From assembly GCA_002331565.1 (NCBI GenBank), contig DCZC01000076.1, forward strand, positions 1 to 14,040: 14,040 bases of DNA, read 5' to 3'. The position numbers were made by a program, and so were the translations under genes. A model generated the notes under the pieces. That model was given only the letters and a program-made list of their open reading frames with translations, did not search any database and was not told where the DNA came from. Below, in pieces: positions 6,846 to 14,040 of the stretch. Position 1 is the first letter of the stretch. Every line of letters begins with the position of its first letter. The DNA comes from Gemmatimonas sp. UBA2094 (GTDB lineage Bacteria; Gemmatimonadota; Gemmatimonadetes; Gemmatimonadales; Gemmatimonadaceae).

Positions 6846-8194
6846 CAGGCGGCCCTCCGGAGTCGTGCCGCGTAGGCACCATCGAAGCCGTGCAGGTGCG
6901 GCAGCACACGCAGCATGCCGCCATCGAGTACCGAGGCGGGGACCACGCCGGCCGGTGGGGGTTCCAGCGTGAACTCGGGATGCGCGTGCAGGAACGCGCG
7001 GATCTGCTCGTCGTTCTCCTCGAGTTCGAGCGAGCAGGTGCTGTACACCAGCAACCCGCCGGGCTTCACCAGCGTCGCGGCGCTGCGCAGAATCGTCTTC
7101 TGCAGCGCGCCCAGTACGGCGAAGTCACTCACGCGCAAACGCCAGCGCGCGTCGGGGTGACGGCGAAACGTGCCGGTGCCGGTACAGGGTACGTCCACGA
7201 GCACGGCGTCCACAGGGGTTAGCGCCCGCTGCGTAGCGTCGGCCACCAGTACCTGCAGTCGGGTCGCATGGAGACGGGCGAAGCCCTGCACCATGCGCTG
7301 CACGCGCGCCGCGTTGCGGTCGGCCGCGATCACCAGCCCGGCGCGACGCGACAGTTCGAGCGCCTTGCTGCCGGGCGCGGCACACAGGTCGGCTACCGTG
7401 CCGCCCTGCGGCACGTGCGCGTACATCACCACCAGTGTGGCCGCGGGATCCTGTACGTAGAACGCGCCCTGCTTGAAGGCGCCGAGCTCGGTGAGGGCGA
7501 CCGTGCCGGAGAGGCGCACCGAGTCGGCCACGAGCGGCACATCGTGGGTGTCCACGCCAGCCGTTTGCAGCATGCCCTCGAGTGGCTCGCGTTCGATGCC
7601 GTACGGACGCACCACGATGCTCGCCGGCGCGTTGTTCGCCCCGAGCAGCGAACGCGTGGCCTCGAGCCCCCAGCGTTCGGCCCACCGCTGCACGACCCAA
7701 CGCGGGTGCGAATACTCCTGCGCGAGGGCGTCGAGCGGATCGGCGGGGACAGCGGGCGCAATTGCCTCGCGCTCGCGGTCGATGCGGCGCAGCACGGCGT
7801 TGGCCAGCGTGCTCGCGCCGATGCCGTGCCGCTGCTTGGTGAGCTGCACGGTCTGCCCGATGGCCGCGTACGGGGGCACGCTGTCCATCGAGAGCAGCTG
7901 GTACGCACCGAGTCGCAGCAGATCGGCCACGTCCACGTCGAGCTTGGCAATGCCACCGCGCACGCGTTCGGCAAGGATGGCGTCGAGCCGGCCGCGGGTG
8001 CGCAGCATGCCCCACACGAGTTCCTGCACCCACCGCCGGTCGCGCGCATCGAGTGACGATGTGCGCCGTTCGAAGGTGGCGTCGAGCAACTGTCCGGCCC
8101 GCAGATCGGCGAGCACGTTGGCGGCGGCCGTGCGCGTCTCGGTCACGTCGGGGCCCGTCCGGGCCCCCTGATACGGGCGCTTCACGAGGGTCAC
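6845..8194 (-). CDS. rsmB: 16S rRNA m5C967 methyltransferase RsmB
   Basis: RsmB (Sun/Fmu family) methylates a cytosine of 16S rRNA using S-adenosylmethionine. With the start at 8194 it has 449 residues. An N-terminal NusB-like RNA-binding domain (about 20-150) is followed by a Rossmann methyltransferase. The SAM loop is DLCAAPGSKALEL (269-281), then AADRN (290-294), VDVPCTGTGTFRRHPD (333-348) with Cys337, and YSTCSLE (384-390) with the catalytic Cys387. The family's usual GGK reads GSK. The start is uncertain: GTG at 8194 overlaps the fmt stop as GTGA, matching other junctions of this operon. GTG at 8146 begins just before the first conserved residues and would leave a 44-bp gap holding a strong hairpin. 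Neither has a Shine-Dalgarno. Confidence 0.95.
   Translation of the reverse strand: MTLVKRPYQGARTGPDVTETRTAAANVLADLRAGQLLDATFERRTSSLDARDRRWVQELVWGMLRTRGRLDAILAERVRGGIAKLDVDVADLLRLGAYQLLSMDSVPPYAAIGQTVQLTKQRHGIGASTLANAVLRRIDREREAIAPAVPADPLDALAQEYSHPRWVVQRWAERWGLEATRSLLGANNAPASIVVRPYGIEREPLEGMLQTAGVDTHDVPLVADSVRLSGTVALTELGAFKQGAFYVQDPAATLVVMYAHVPQGGTVADLCAAPGSKALELSRRAGLVIAADRNAARVQRMVQGFARLHATRLQVLVADATQRALTPVDAVLVDVPCTGTGTFRRHPDARWRLRVSDFAVLGALQKTILRSAATLVKPGGLLVYSTCSLELEENDEQIRAFLHAHPEFTLEPPPAGVVPASVLDGGMLRVLPHLHGFDGAYAARLRRAA
6854..6858 (-). promoter_or_regulatory. Shine-Dalgarno GGAGG of the PASTA gene
   Basis: Read on the minus strand this is GGAGG, eight bases before the ATG at 6845 and inside the end of rsmB. 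Most genes in this operon lack such a site, so it suggests independent initiation here in addition to coupling with rsmB. Confidence 0.6.
8150..8167. repeat. Perfect GC hairpin at the fmt-rsmB junction
   Basis: GGGGCCCGTCCGGGCCCC is an inverted repeat with 8-bp arms GGGGCCCG/CGGGCCCC around TC. It lies 24 bp after the fmt stop and 3 bp before the alternative rsmB start at 8146. It has no T-run, so it is not a classical terminator. A folded RNA here could hide or stall initiation at the 8146 start, or limit read-through. If rsmB starts at 8194 it lies in coding sequence (Gly-Ala-Arg-Thr-Gly-Pro). Confidence 0.6.
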
Positions 8195-9174
8195 GTCGCG
8201 GTGAGGGTCGAACCCGTCTCGAACTGATCGCCCGGCTGCACGCCACGTCCGCGCGCCCACGCCGCCGCCGTCATGCGCGGCTTGCCGCTGGGCTGCACGT
8301 CGGTGAAGCACACCGCGCCCACACCGCACCGCACGAGCAGGCCGTTGTCGTCGGCGCTGCGCACCGTGCCCGGCGGGCTCGAACGTGTGGGTTCGTCGAG
8401 CGCACCGTCGGAACCGTCGCCAAGGACGCGCGCACCGAAGCACTTCACGTCCACGCCCTGGCGCGCGGCGAACGAACCGGGGCGCGGGTCGAAGGCACGC
8501 GAGACGCGCGAGACGATTTCGGCCGGCTGTGCGAAGTCGAGGCGCGCCATGTGCCGTTCGATCTTCGGCGCGTAGGTGCTGCAAGCGTCGTCCTGCGGTA
8601 CGGCGCGCGACGCACCAGCTTCGAGGAGCGTGAGCGCCTGCACGATGGCCAGCGCGCCCATCTCGGCGAGCTGGTCATGCAGCTCACCGTAGGTCGTGTC
8701 GGGGCCGATGGGCGTGCGCAACACGTGCAACATGGCACCCGCATCGAGTGCGGGAACCATCTGCATGATGGTCACCCCCGTTTCGGGCATACCCTGCAGG
8801 AGGCTGGCCTGAATGGGCGCCGCTCCGCGCAGCGCCGGCAACAGCGACGCGTGGATGTTGAGCGTGCCGTGCGGCGGCAGATCGATGACGGTCTCGGGGA
8901 GGATGTGCCCGTAGGCTACCACGACCGAGATGTCGGGGGCCAGCTCGCGCATCTGCTGCAGGAATTCGTCGCCGCGCGGCTTGAGCGGCTGCAGCACCGG
9001 GATCCCTTCCTCGAGCGCCACCAGCTTCACCGGCGACGGATCGAGCTGCGTGCGCGAACGGCCGCGCGGCTTGTCGGGTTGCGTGACCACGCCCACCACA
9101 TCGTGCCCCTCGCCGAGCAGCGCGCGCAGCGGTGGCACGGCGAAGTCGGGCGTGCCCCAGAAGAGAATTCTCAC
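8191..9174 (-). CDS. fmt: Methionyl-tRNA formyltransferase
   Basis: Fmt formylates Met-tRNAfMet with 10-formyl-tetrahydrofolate before translation initiation. The 327-residue protein has the N-terminal formyltransferase fold with FWGTPDFAV (5-13) and the folate and catalytic block NIHASLLPALRGAAPIQ (106-122). Catalytic Asn106, His108 and Asp144 (in PALDAG) match the family triad. A linker leads into the C-terminal tRNA-binding domain, which ends with the familiar pattern QPSGKPRMTAAAWARG (about 293-308). Length is normal. The start is GTG at 9174 with a clear GGAGG nine bases upstream, which fixes it. It follows def by 15 bp; the pair runs the formyl-methionine cycle, Fmt adding the group and Def removing it. 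Confidence 0.98.
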   Translation of the reverse strand: MRILFWGTPDFAVPPLRALLGEGHDVVGVVTQPDKPRGRSRTQLDPSPVKLVALEEGIPVLQPLKPRGDEFLQQMRELAPDISVVVAYGHILPETVIDLPPHGTLNIHASLLPALRGAAPIQASLLQGMPETGVTIMQMVPALDAGAMLHVLRTPIGPDTTYGELHDQLAEMGALAIVQALTLLEAGASRAVPQDDACSTYAPKIERHMARLDFAQPAEIVSRVSRAFDPRPGSFAARQGVDVKCFGARVLGDGSDGALDEPTRSSPPGTVRSADDNGLLVRCGVGAVCFTDVQPSGKPRMTAAAWARGRGVQPGDQFETGSTLTAT

Positions 9175-9183
9175 GGGGCGCCG

Positions 9184-9188
9184 CCTCC
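9184..9188 (-). promoter_or_regulatory. Shine-Dalgarno GGAGG of fmt
   Basis: Read on the minus strand the sequence GGGGAGG contains GGAGG nine bases before the GTG at 9174, between the def stop and fmt. It supports the GTG as the true start. Confidence 0.65.
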
Positions 9189-9189
9189 C

Positions 9190-9753
9190 CTACGCCTTGG
9201 CGCTGTCCTTCTCCGGCGGCAGATCGCCGACGGGAAGCACACGCACGTTCTTCGGATACTTGGCCTTCTCGTAGTTCTCCCACTCCTTCATCGCCGAGCG
9301 CTTCTTGAGCAGGCTGAGGCGATCGGTGAACATCTTGCCGTGCAGGTGATCGATTTCGTGCTGCAGGCAACGGCCGAGCAGGTTCGCGGCATTCTCGATT
9401 TCGTACCACTTCCCGTCGATGTCCTGCGCCCGCACCGTGATGCGCGCAACGCGGTCGACGTCGGCGTAGATCTCGGGAATGGAGAGGCACCCCTCTTCAC
9501 CGCGCACGAGCCCGCCTTCCTTGTGCACGATCTCGGGGTTGATGACCACGAGGCGCACGTCGTCGGCATCCACCACGCACAGCCGTTCGGAGCGCCCCAC
9601 CTGAGGCGCGGCGAGCCCCACCCCCTTGGCCACCTCCATGGTGTCGAACATGTCGTCGACCAGGCGGCGGAGCTCGGGGGTGATCTGCGTGACCACCTCG
9701 GTCTCCTGACGGAGAATGGGGGAGCCGAGGACGTGGATGTCGAGCAGGGACAC
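9190..9753 (-). CDS. def: Peptide deformylase
   Basis: Def removes the formyl group from the N terminus of nascent proteins at the ribosome, using a bound metal, usually Fe2+. The 187-residue reading contains all three family motifs: GVGLAAPQ (44-51), EGCLS (87-91) with metal ligand Cys89, and HEIDH (132-136) with ligands His132 and His136 and catalytic Glu133. After the catalytic fold, a charged C-terminal tail (about 150-187, KKRSAMKEWENYEKAK...) extends beyond short family members. The frame is open upstream, across yajC in another frame. The GTG at 9753, just before the conserved LLDIHVLGSPILRQ segment, is the sensible start; it lacks a Shine-Dalgarno and lies 32 bp after yajC. Confidence 0.96.
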   Translation of the reverse strand: MSLLDIHVLGSPILRQETEVVTQITPELRRLVDDMFDTMEVAKGVGLAAPQVGRSERLCVVDADDVRLVVINPEIVHKEGGLVRGEEGCLSIPEIYADVDRVARITVRAQDIDGKWYEIENAANLLGRCLQHEIDHLHGKMFTDRLSLLKKRSAMKEWENYEKAKYPKNVRVLPVGDLPPEKDSAKA

Positions 9754-9785
9754 AGGCAGTATCCGAAAACGGGTGGCGCCGGGCG

Positions 9786-10136
9786 TTACGCCGCGGGGGC
9801 GCTGCCGCCCACCGCCGCGATGCGCCCGCGTTCGACGATGAGCTTGCTCTCGCCCGACTTGATGGTGATACGGTCGGCGAGCGTGGCGGCACCATCCTTC
9901 CCCTGCGAGGCGATGTGCAGCACTTCCCCGACGATGCCGCCGGCCGTGACGATCTCGTCGCCCTTCTTGAGCGTCTTCACGCGCTCTTCGTGCTGCTTGC
10001 GCTGCTTCTGTTGCGGGCGGATGAGCACGAAATAGAAGATCGCGAAGATCGCCCCGTACATGAAGATCATCTGCGGGATGGCGGCCGTGGGGGCGGCCTG
10101 CAGGATGGCGAAGCTGGCGAAGACGGGTGCGATCAT
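9786..10136 (-). CDS. yajC: Sec translocon accessory subunit YajC
   Basis: This 116-residue inner-membrane protein has one transmembrane helix (about 23-39, MIFMYGAIFAIFYFVLI). The signature RPQQKQRKQHEERVKTLKKGDEI lies just after it (40-62), followed by VTAGGIVGEV and a small cytoplasmic beta domain. YajC associates with SecD and SecF at the SecYEG translocon. The ATG at 10136 is two bases after the tgt stop, the usual tgt-yajC arrangement, but secD and secF do not follow; def does. No Shine-Dalgarno is visible. The C terminus is slightly Ala-rich beyond the domain. Confidence 0.95.
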   Translation of the reverse strand: MIAPVFASFAILQAAPTAAIPQMIFMYGAIFAIFYFVLIRPQQKQRKQHEERVKTLKKGDEIVTAGGIVGEVLHIASQGKDGAATLADRITIKSGESKLIVERGRIAAVGGSAPAA

Positions 10137-10138
10137 GA

Positions 10139-11293
10139 TCAGCGGGTTTTGCTCGAGTGATAGCGGGCGAGCCAGTCACGGCTCCAGCCCTGAAACGTGC
10201 CGCCCTGCACGGCGGCCCGGGCGTCGCGCATCAGCGCGACGAGGAAATGTACATTGTGCAGGCTCAGGAGGCGGAGTCCGAGGATTTCCTCGGCCACGAA
10301 AAGGTGCCGGATGTAGGCCTTGGAGAACCGGGTGCAGGCCGCGCAGGTGCATCCCTCCTCGAGCGGGGCCCCGTCGAGACGCCACTGGGCGTTCTTGATG
10401 TTCTTGCGCCCCGCGGCCGTGAAAAACGCGCCGGTCCGCCCCATGCGCGTCGGCGCGACACAGTCGAACAGGTCGACCCCGCGGGCGACCCCTTCCACGA
10501 GATCTTCCGGAAAACCCACGCCCATGAGGTAGCGCGGCTTGTCGGTGGGGAGTACCTGGTTCACCACATCGAGCATGGCGTACATGTCGGGCTTCGCTTC
10601 GCCCACGGACAGCCCGCCGATGCCATACCCCACCCAGTCGCCGGCGTTCGTGATGGCGTGGGCCGAGTCACGGCGCAGGTCGGCGTGAATGCCCCCCTGC
10701 ACGATGGGGAAGAGCGCCTGCACGGGCGTCGGCGCGAGGGTGTCCTCGGCCTGCAGCTGCTCGAACGCCACGCGGCAGCGCTCGAGCCAGCGGATGCTGC
10801 GCTCCATGGCCACCTTGGCGAGATCGTGCGGCGACTGCCCCGGCACCACGTGATCGAACTGCATGATCACGTCGGCGCCGAGGTTGCGCTCGATGCGCAT
10901 CACGCTCTCGGGGGTGAACTGCTGGAGGGAGCCGTCGAGGTGACTGCGGAACTCCACCCCCTCCTCGGCGATGGTGCGGAGCCCCTCGAGCGAGAACACC
11001 TGAAAGCCACCGCTGTCGGTGAGCATGGGGCCGTGCCACTGCATGAACCGGTGCAGGCCGCCCATGGTGCGGATCATCTCGTCGCCGGGCCGCAGGCGGA
11101 GGTGATACGCATTCGCGAGGATCATGGTGGCGCCGAGCCGGGTGAGATCCTCGGGGTCGAGGCTCTTTACGCTCGCCAGGGTACCGACGGGCATGAACTG
11201 CGGGGTCTGAACCTCGCCGTGCGGCGTGGCGAAGACGCCGGCCCGGGCGTGGCCATCGGTGTGAGTCGTTTGGAAGCTGAACGGGCTGGTCAC
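10139..11293 (-). CDS. tgt: tRNA-guanine transglycosylase (bacterial type)
   Basis: Tgt swaps guanine 34 of Asn, Asp, His and Tyr tRNAs for the queuosine precursor preQ1. The 384-residue TIM-barrel enzyme shows TPQFMPVGT (30-38), LTDSGGFQVF (91-100) with the general acid/base Asp93, and IVQGG (197-201). GIGGLSVGE (224-232) and GVDLFDCVAPTR (272-283) follow; by spacing to the zinc site, Asp277 is the nucleophile. The zinc site is C315-x-C317-x2-C320 plus His346. The start is GTG at 11293, directly before the conserved FSFQ region, 29 bp after the queA stop, with no Shine-Dalgarno. With QueA upstream it supplies consecutive steps of queuosine synthesis; the preQ1-making genes are not in the window. 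Confidence 0.98.
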   Translation of the reverse strand: MTSPFSFQTTHTDGHARAGVFATPHGEVQTPQFMPVGTLASVKSLDPEDLTRLGATMILANAYHLRLRPGDEMIRTMGGLHRFMQWHGPMLTDSGGFQVFSLEGLRTIAEEGVEFRSHLDGSLQQFTPESVMRIERNLGADVIMQFDHVVPGQSPHDLAKVAMERSIRWLERCRVAFEQLQAEDTLAPTPVQALFPIVQGGIHADLRRDSAHAITNAGDWVGYGIGGLSVGEAKPDMYAMLDVVNQVLPTDKPRYLMGVGFPEDLVEGVARGVDLFDCVAPTRMGRTGAFFTAAGRKNIKNAQWRLDGAPLEEGCTCAACTRFSKAYIRHLFVAEEILGLRLLSLHNVHFLVALMRDARAAVQGGTFQGWSRDWLARYHSSKTR

Positions 11294-11322
11294 CGCTGAA
11301 AGGTAGCGGAACCGGCGTCAGG

Positions 11323-12405
11323 TCACACGATCGCCATCGCGTCGCCGTACGAATAGAACCGGTACTGCTCGGCGACCGCCGTCCGGTAGGCGTGCATCGT
11401 CGCGTCGAATCCCGCGAAGGCGGCCACGAGCATGATCAGCGTCGACTTCGGCAGGTGGAAGTTCGTGATCAGGTGATCCGCACCGCGGAACTGGTACGGC
11501 GGCCGCAGGAAGATGCTCGTGTTCCCCTGGTACGGCTGGACGACGCCGTGGGCGTCGGTGGCCGTTTCGAGGGTCCGCACCCCCGTCGTGCCCACCACCC
11601 AGATCTTGTTGCCGCGGGCACGGATCGCGTTGATGCGGGCCGCCGCCTCGACGCTCACCTCGCACCACTCCTCGTGCATCACGTGCTGCGCGGGGTCGTC
11701 GTCGCTCACCGGACGGAACGTGCCGGCGCCCACGTGCAGCAAGACGTCCACCCGTTCGATGCCCTTCGCGTCGAAACGCGCCAGCAGGTCGTCGGTGAAG
11801 TGCAGCCCCGCCGTGGGGGCCGCCACCGAGCCCGCCTGATTGGCGTACACCGTCTGGTAGCGACTCACGTCACCCGTCTCGTCGGCCCGCTCGATGTACG
11901 GCGGGAGGGGGACATGCCCGTGGGCTTCGACCGCGGCCATGGCGTCGCCGCTTGTGACGAGCTTCACGATGCGCGTGCGCTTCGGCGTGGTGTCGACGAT
12001 CTCGACTGTAAAATCGTCAGCGATGGTGACCGCCCGGCCAGGACGCAACTTGCCGCCGGGGTGGATCATGGCCTCGAAGTGCAGCCCGTCGCTGATGCCC
12101 TCGGCGGGCCGCAGCAGCAGAATCTCCGCCGGTCCGCCGCTCTCCCGGTGCCCAAGCAGGCGTGCCCGGAACACCTTGGTGGTGTTGAGCACGATCGCGT
12201 CGCCGTCCGGAATCAGCTCCAGCACATCGCGGAAGGTGCGATGGGCGAGCGACCCGTCACGCCGGTCGAGCACGAGCAACCGGCTCGCATCGCGCGGCTC
12301 GACGGGCCGTTGCGCGATGTGGGACTCGGGAAGCGCGTAGTCGTAATCGGACGTACGGGCGCCGAGGTGTGCAGCCGGTGCCACCGGTTCGTGCGAGGCG
12401 GTCAT
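11323..12405 (-). CDS. queA: tRNA preQ1(34) S-adenosylmethionine ribosyltransferase-isomerase
   Basis: QueA transfers and isomerises the ribosyl part of SAM onto preQ1 in tRNA, giving epoxyqueuosine. The 360-residue protein has the family landmarks SDYDYALPESHIAQRPVEPR (19-38), AAPTAGLHF (195-203), HVGAGTFRPV (224-233), TTGVRTLE (273-280) and LITNFHLPKSTL (312-323). It ends with EQYRFYSYGDAMAIV. The ATG at 12405 is chosen because it already gives about 20 residues before the first conserved block. An in-frame ATG at 12459 would add 18 residues with no family support. No Shine-Dalgarno is seen. It is the first gene of the eleven-gene operon, separated from ruvB by 158 bp. Confidence 0.97.
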   Translation of the reverse strand: MTASHEPVAPAAHLGARTSDYDYALPESHIAQRPVEPRDASRLLVLDRRDGSLAHRTFRDVLELIPDGDAIVLNTTKVFRARLLGHRESGGPAEILLLRPAEGISDGLHFEAMIHPGGKLRPGRAVTIADDFTVEIVDTTPKRTRIVKLVTSGDAMAAVEAHGHVPLPPYIERADETGDVSRYQTVYANQAGSVAAPTAGLHFTDDLLARFDAKGIERVDVLLHVGAGTFRPVSDDDPAQHVMHEEWCEVSVEAAARINAIRARGNKIWVVGTTGVRTLETATDAHGVVQPYQGNTSIFLRPPYQFRGADHLITNFHLPKSTLIMLVAAFAGFDATMHAYRTAVAEQYRFYSYGDAMAIV

Positions 12406-12563
12406 GTCGTGGCGAAAGACAATCGAATCGGGCCCACGACGCAACGGCTCGGCATACATTCGTCCCAAATCCAAGTGGACTGGTCCCAATCGCTCGACGT
12501 GCCAGGATCGCGCGACCGGACCGGAATTCTAAGGTGTGGAGCCGGCGTAAAGTCCACCGGCGG
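12406..12563 (-). promoter_or_regulatory. ruvB-queA intergenic region, candidate operon promoter
   Basis: This 158-bp gap has no credible gene. On the minus strand, TAGAAT at 12526-12531 matches the -10 consensus at five of six positions. The only -35-like hexamer, TGGACT, is 19 bp further upstream, which is weak. Transcription from it would leave a leader of a little over 110 bases before queA. A 5-bp GC stem (GCCGG at 12541-12545 with CCGGC at 12557-12561) sits at the end of ruvB without a T-run, so I do not call it a terminator. Part of queA expression may come from ruvB read-through. Confidence 0.35.
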
Positions 12564-13592
12564 CTAGAAGAGCCCTGGCTGCTCCGCCGCTCCTGTGGGC
12601 GGCGTGAACCCCAGGTGCCGGTAGGCGTGCGCCGTGACGATGCGGCCGCGCGGCGTGCGCTGGAGAAAGCCGTGCTGCACCAGGAACGGTTCGTACACAT
12701 CCTCGATGGTGCTGGCGTCCTCGCCGATGGCGGCCGCGATGGTGCCGAGGCCCACGGGCCCGCCGTCGAACTTCTCGATGATCGCCCGCAGCAGGCGTGT
12801 GTCCATGTCGTCGAGGCCGAAGTGATCGACGTCGAGCAGGGCGAGCGCGGCCTGCGCCACCTCGAGCGTGATGCGGCCGTTGGCGCGCACCTGCGCGTAG
12901 TCGCGCACTCGCCGCAGCAGGCGGTTGGCCACCCGCGGAGTGCCGCGCGAGCGCTTGGCGATCTCGTGCGCGCCGGCCGCGTCCATCTCCACCTTCAGTA
13001 CGTCGCCCGTGCGGTGCACGATGATCTCGAGCTCCTCCACCGGATAGAACGCCAGCTGGTGGACGAGACCGAAGCGCGCGCGCATGGGCGCCGTGAGCAT
13101 CCCGAGCCGCGTGGTGGCTCCGACGAGCGTGAATTTCTGAATCTCGATGGGCACCGTCTGCGCATTGGGCCCGTCGGACAGCCGCACGTCGATCTTGTTG
13201 TCCTCCATCGCCGGATAGAGGAACTCCTCGATGACCGGGCGCAGACGATGGATTTCGTCGATGAACAACACGTCGCCTTCACGCAGGTTGGTGAGCGGGC
13301 CCACCAGATCCTTCGGCTTTTCGAGGGCCGGTCCGGACGTGGTCGTGAGATTCACGCCCAGTTCGCGCGCCATGAGATCGGCGAGCGTGGTCTTGCCCAG
13401 CCCCGGCGGACCGAAAAAGAGAATGTGATCGAGGGGCTCACGCCGGGCCTTGGCGGCCTCGATCGCGATCGCCAGGCTCTCCTTGACCTTTTTCTGGCCA
13501 ATGAACTCCACGAGCCGCTGCGGGCGGAGCGACAGTTCGATCAGCCCCTCTTCGGACAGGGCTTCGGGGGTGGTGATCTCGGCGCGGGACAT
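12564..13592 (-). CDS. ruvB: Holliday junction branch-migration ATPase RuvB
   Basis: RuvB is the hexameric AAA+ motor that, with RuvA, drives branch migration of Holliday junctions in recombination and repair. The 342-residue protein has the RuvB leader [12 protein letters not shown] (22-33) and Walker [10 protein letters not shown] (61-69). Walker B is FIDEIHR (109-115), followed by the beta-hairpin region [10 protein letters not shown] and sensor 1 GATTR (158-162). The sensor 2 region is [13 protein letters not shown] (about 216-228), and the C-terminal winged-helix domain holds [18 protein letters not shown]. Length is normal. ruvA and ruvC are not adjacent; the gene stands first, upstream of queA-tgt. 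The ATG at 13592 has no Shine-Dalgarno, and a TATATT box lies eight bases upstream, so the transcript may be leaderless. Confidence 0.98.
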   Translation of the reverse strand: MSRAEITTPEALSEEGLIELSLRPQRLVEFIGQKKVKESLAIAIEAAKARREPLDHILFFGPPGLGKTTLADLMARELGVNLTTTSGPALEKPKDLVGPLTNLREGDVLFIDEIHRLRPVIEEFLYPAMEDNKIDVRLSDGPNAQTVPIEIQKFTLVGATTRLGMLTAPMRARFGLVHQLAFYPVEELEIIVHRTGDVLKVEMDAAGAHEIAKRSRGTPRVANRLLRRVRDYAQVRANGRITLEVAQAALALLDVDHFGLDDMDTRLLRAIIEKFDGGPVGLGTIAAAIGEDASTIEDVYEPFLVQHGFLQRTPRGRIVTAHAYRHLGFTPPTGAAEQPGLF

Positions 13593-13690
13593 GGCCGCAA
13601 ATATACCGAAAGGGCTCCGCGCAGGGGCAGGGCAACATTCCGTCTCGAATCGCGTACATTGGGATAACCGTTTCGAACCCGAGTCTCTCC
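13593..13690. promoter_or_regulatory. Divergent ruvB / DUF3299 intergenic region
   Basis: The 98-bp gap must hold promoters for both directions. Toward ruvB, TATATT (13600-13605, minus strand) is a strong -10 box that would place the transcript start at or next to the ruvB ATG. No good -35 is seen at the usual distance (TTGCCC at 13630-13635 is 24 bp away). Toward the plus-strand gene, TACATT (13656-13661) and GATAAC nearby are only weak -10 candidates. No clear operator is visible. Confidence 0.4.
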
Positions 13691-14040
13691 ATGACGCGTC
13701 GCACCAATTCGTTGCTCTCCGTGGCTGGTCTGGCCGCCCTCGTGGTGGTGGGATCGGCGTTTACACGTCCAGGAGTGCCGCCGGTCACCAGGCGGGTGGC
13801 GGTCACGTCGCCGGTTCGTGCGACGGACGCACCGTCGCCGGTGAGCGACGCCGCGCCGCAGGCCGTGATCAACATCGACTGGCGCGTGCTGGCCGGTCTC
13901 GACTACACGAACGGCAAGGCGACCGACACCCTCAAGAAGCTCGAGGGCAAGCAGGTCCGCATTCCGGGCTTCGTGGTCCCGCTCGACGACTTCCAGGAAG
14001 AGGGTGCCGAGTTCCTCCTCGTGCCGTACTACGGCGCCTG
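13691..14040 (+). CDS. Exported DUF3299-family protein (3' truncated)
   Basis: The frame runs 116 full codons from ATG 13691 to the window end, where the next codon begins TG, so Cys is likely. Residues 1-24 form a basic-then-hydrophobic signal peptide or anchor (MTRRT, then [17 protein letters not shown]). A Pro/Thr/Val-rich spacer extends to about 57. Then comes [10 protein letters not shown] (63-72), [20 protein letters not shown] (81-100) and [10 protein letters not shown] (107-116). This is the beginning of the DUF3299 domain, which usually continues as a Cys-Ile-His followed by prolines. The molecular function is unknown; proteobacterial members often sit beside ABC-transporter and metal-related genes (from memory). 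It is transcribed away from ruvB. No Shine-Dalgarno precedes the ATG. Confidence 0.8.
   Translation, partial: MTRRTNSLLSVAGLAALVVVGSAFTRPGVPPVTRRVAVTSPVRATDAPSPVSDAAPQAVINIDWRVLAGLDYTNGKATDTLKKLEGKQVRIPGFVVPLDDFQEEGAEFLLVPYYGA

Noticed and set aside
8053..10035. A 660-codon open frame on the plus strand
   Set aside because: It lies antisense to rsmB, fmt and def, which have clear catalytic motifs. Its His/Arg/Ala-rich product has no recognisable domain. Long antisense frames are expected in DNA with this GC content.
12406..12489. N-terminal extension of QueA from ATG 12459 or TTG 12489
   Set aside because: The extra residues have no counterpart in the family, and the ATG at 12405 already precedes the first conserved block by about 20 residues.
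1..14040. Search for mobile elements, CRISPR arrays, tRNA/rRNA genes and defence or phage genes
   Set aside because: I saw no transposase, integrase, repeat-spacer pattern, tRNA-like cloverleaf or foreign codon use; the region is continuous core genome.

Overview
The window is GC-rich, densely packed bacterial chromosome made almost entirely of core housekeeping genes. Nearly all are on the minus strand. GTG starts are frequent (seven of the twelve minus-strand starts from feoB to def, tgt included) and few genes have a Shine-Dalgarno sequence. This composition, the housekeeping order queA-tgt-yajC and the mix of protein variants point to a Gram-negative, high-GC phylum. Gemmatimonadota is my best guess, but that is an inference and not proven by any single gene.

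Layout from left to right. (1) 1-317, plus strand: the C-terminal end of an unrecognised protein. (2) 364-3018, minus strand: a ferrous-iron uptake operon, transcribed feoA, feoB, then a 45-residue membrane peptide with a Cys/His tail. It is preceded by a Fur-type palindrome and a promoter-like element. (3) 3123-12405, minus strand: a very tight eleven-gene run, transcribed queA, tgt, yajC, def, fmt, rsmB, a PASTA-domain membrane protein, rpe, a TlpA/ResA-type thioredoxin, tsaD, lgt. Gaps are 2-32 bp and four junctions overlap by 1-4 bases, so it is almost certainly one operon. (4) 12564-13592, minus strand: ruvB, 158 bp upstream of queA. (5) 13691-14040, plus strand: the start of an exported DUF3299-family protein, divergent from ruvB and cut by the window end.

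The long operon is built around translation and the cell envelope. QueA and Tgt make queuosine-modified tRNA, TsaD makes t6A tRNA, and RsmB methylates 16S rRNA. Fmt and Def add and remove the N-terminal formyl group. YajC belongs to the Sec translocon, Lgt lipidates exported lipoproteins, and the thioredoxin acts outside the membrane. Rpe is a pentose-phosphate enzyme. In Firmicutes the def-fmt-rsmB-...-rpe cluster carries the PASTA kinase PrkC between rsmB and rpe. Here that slot holds a membrane-anchored PASTA protein with no kinase domain, which is the most interesting point in the window.

I found no mobile element, CRISPR array, tRNA, rRNA or phage gene, and no clear novel system. The findings are modest oddities of an ordinary core region.
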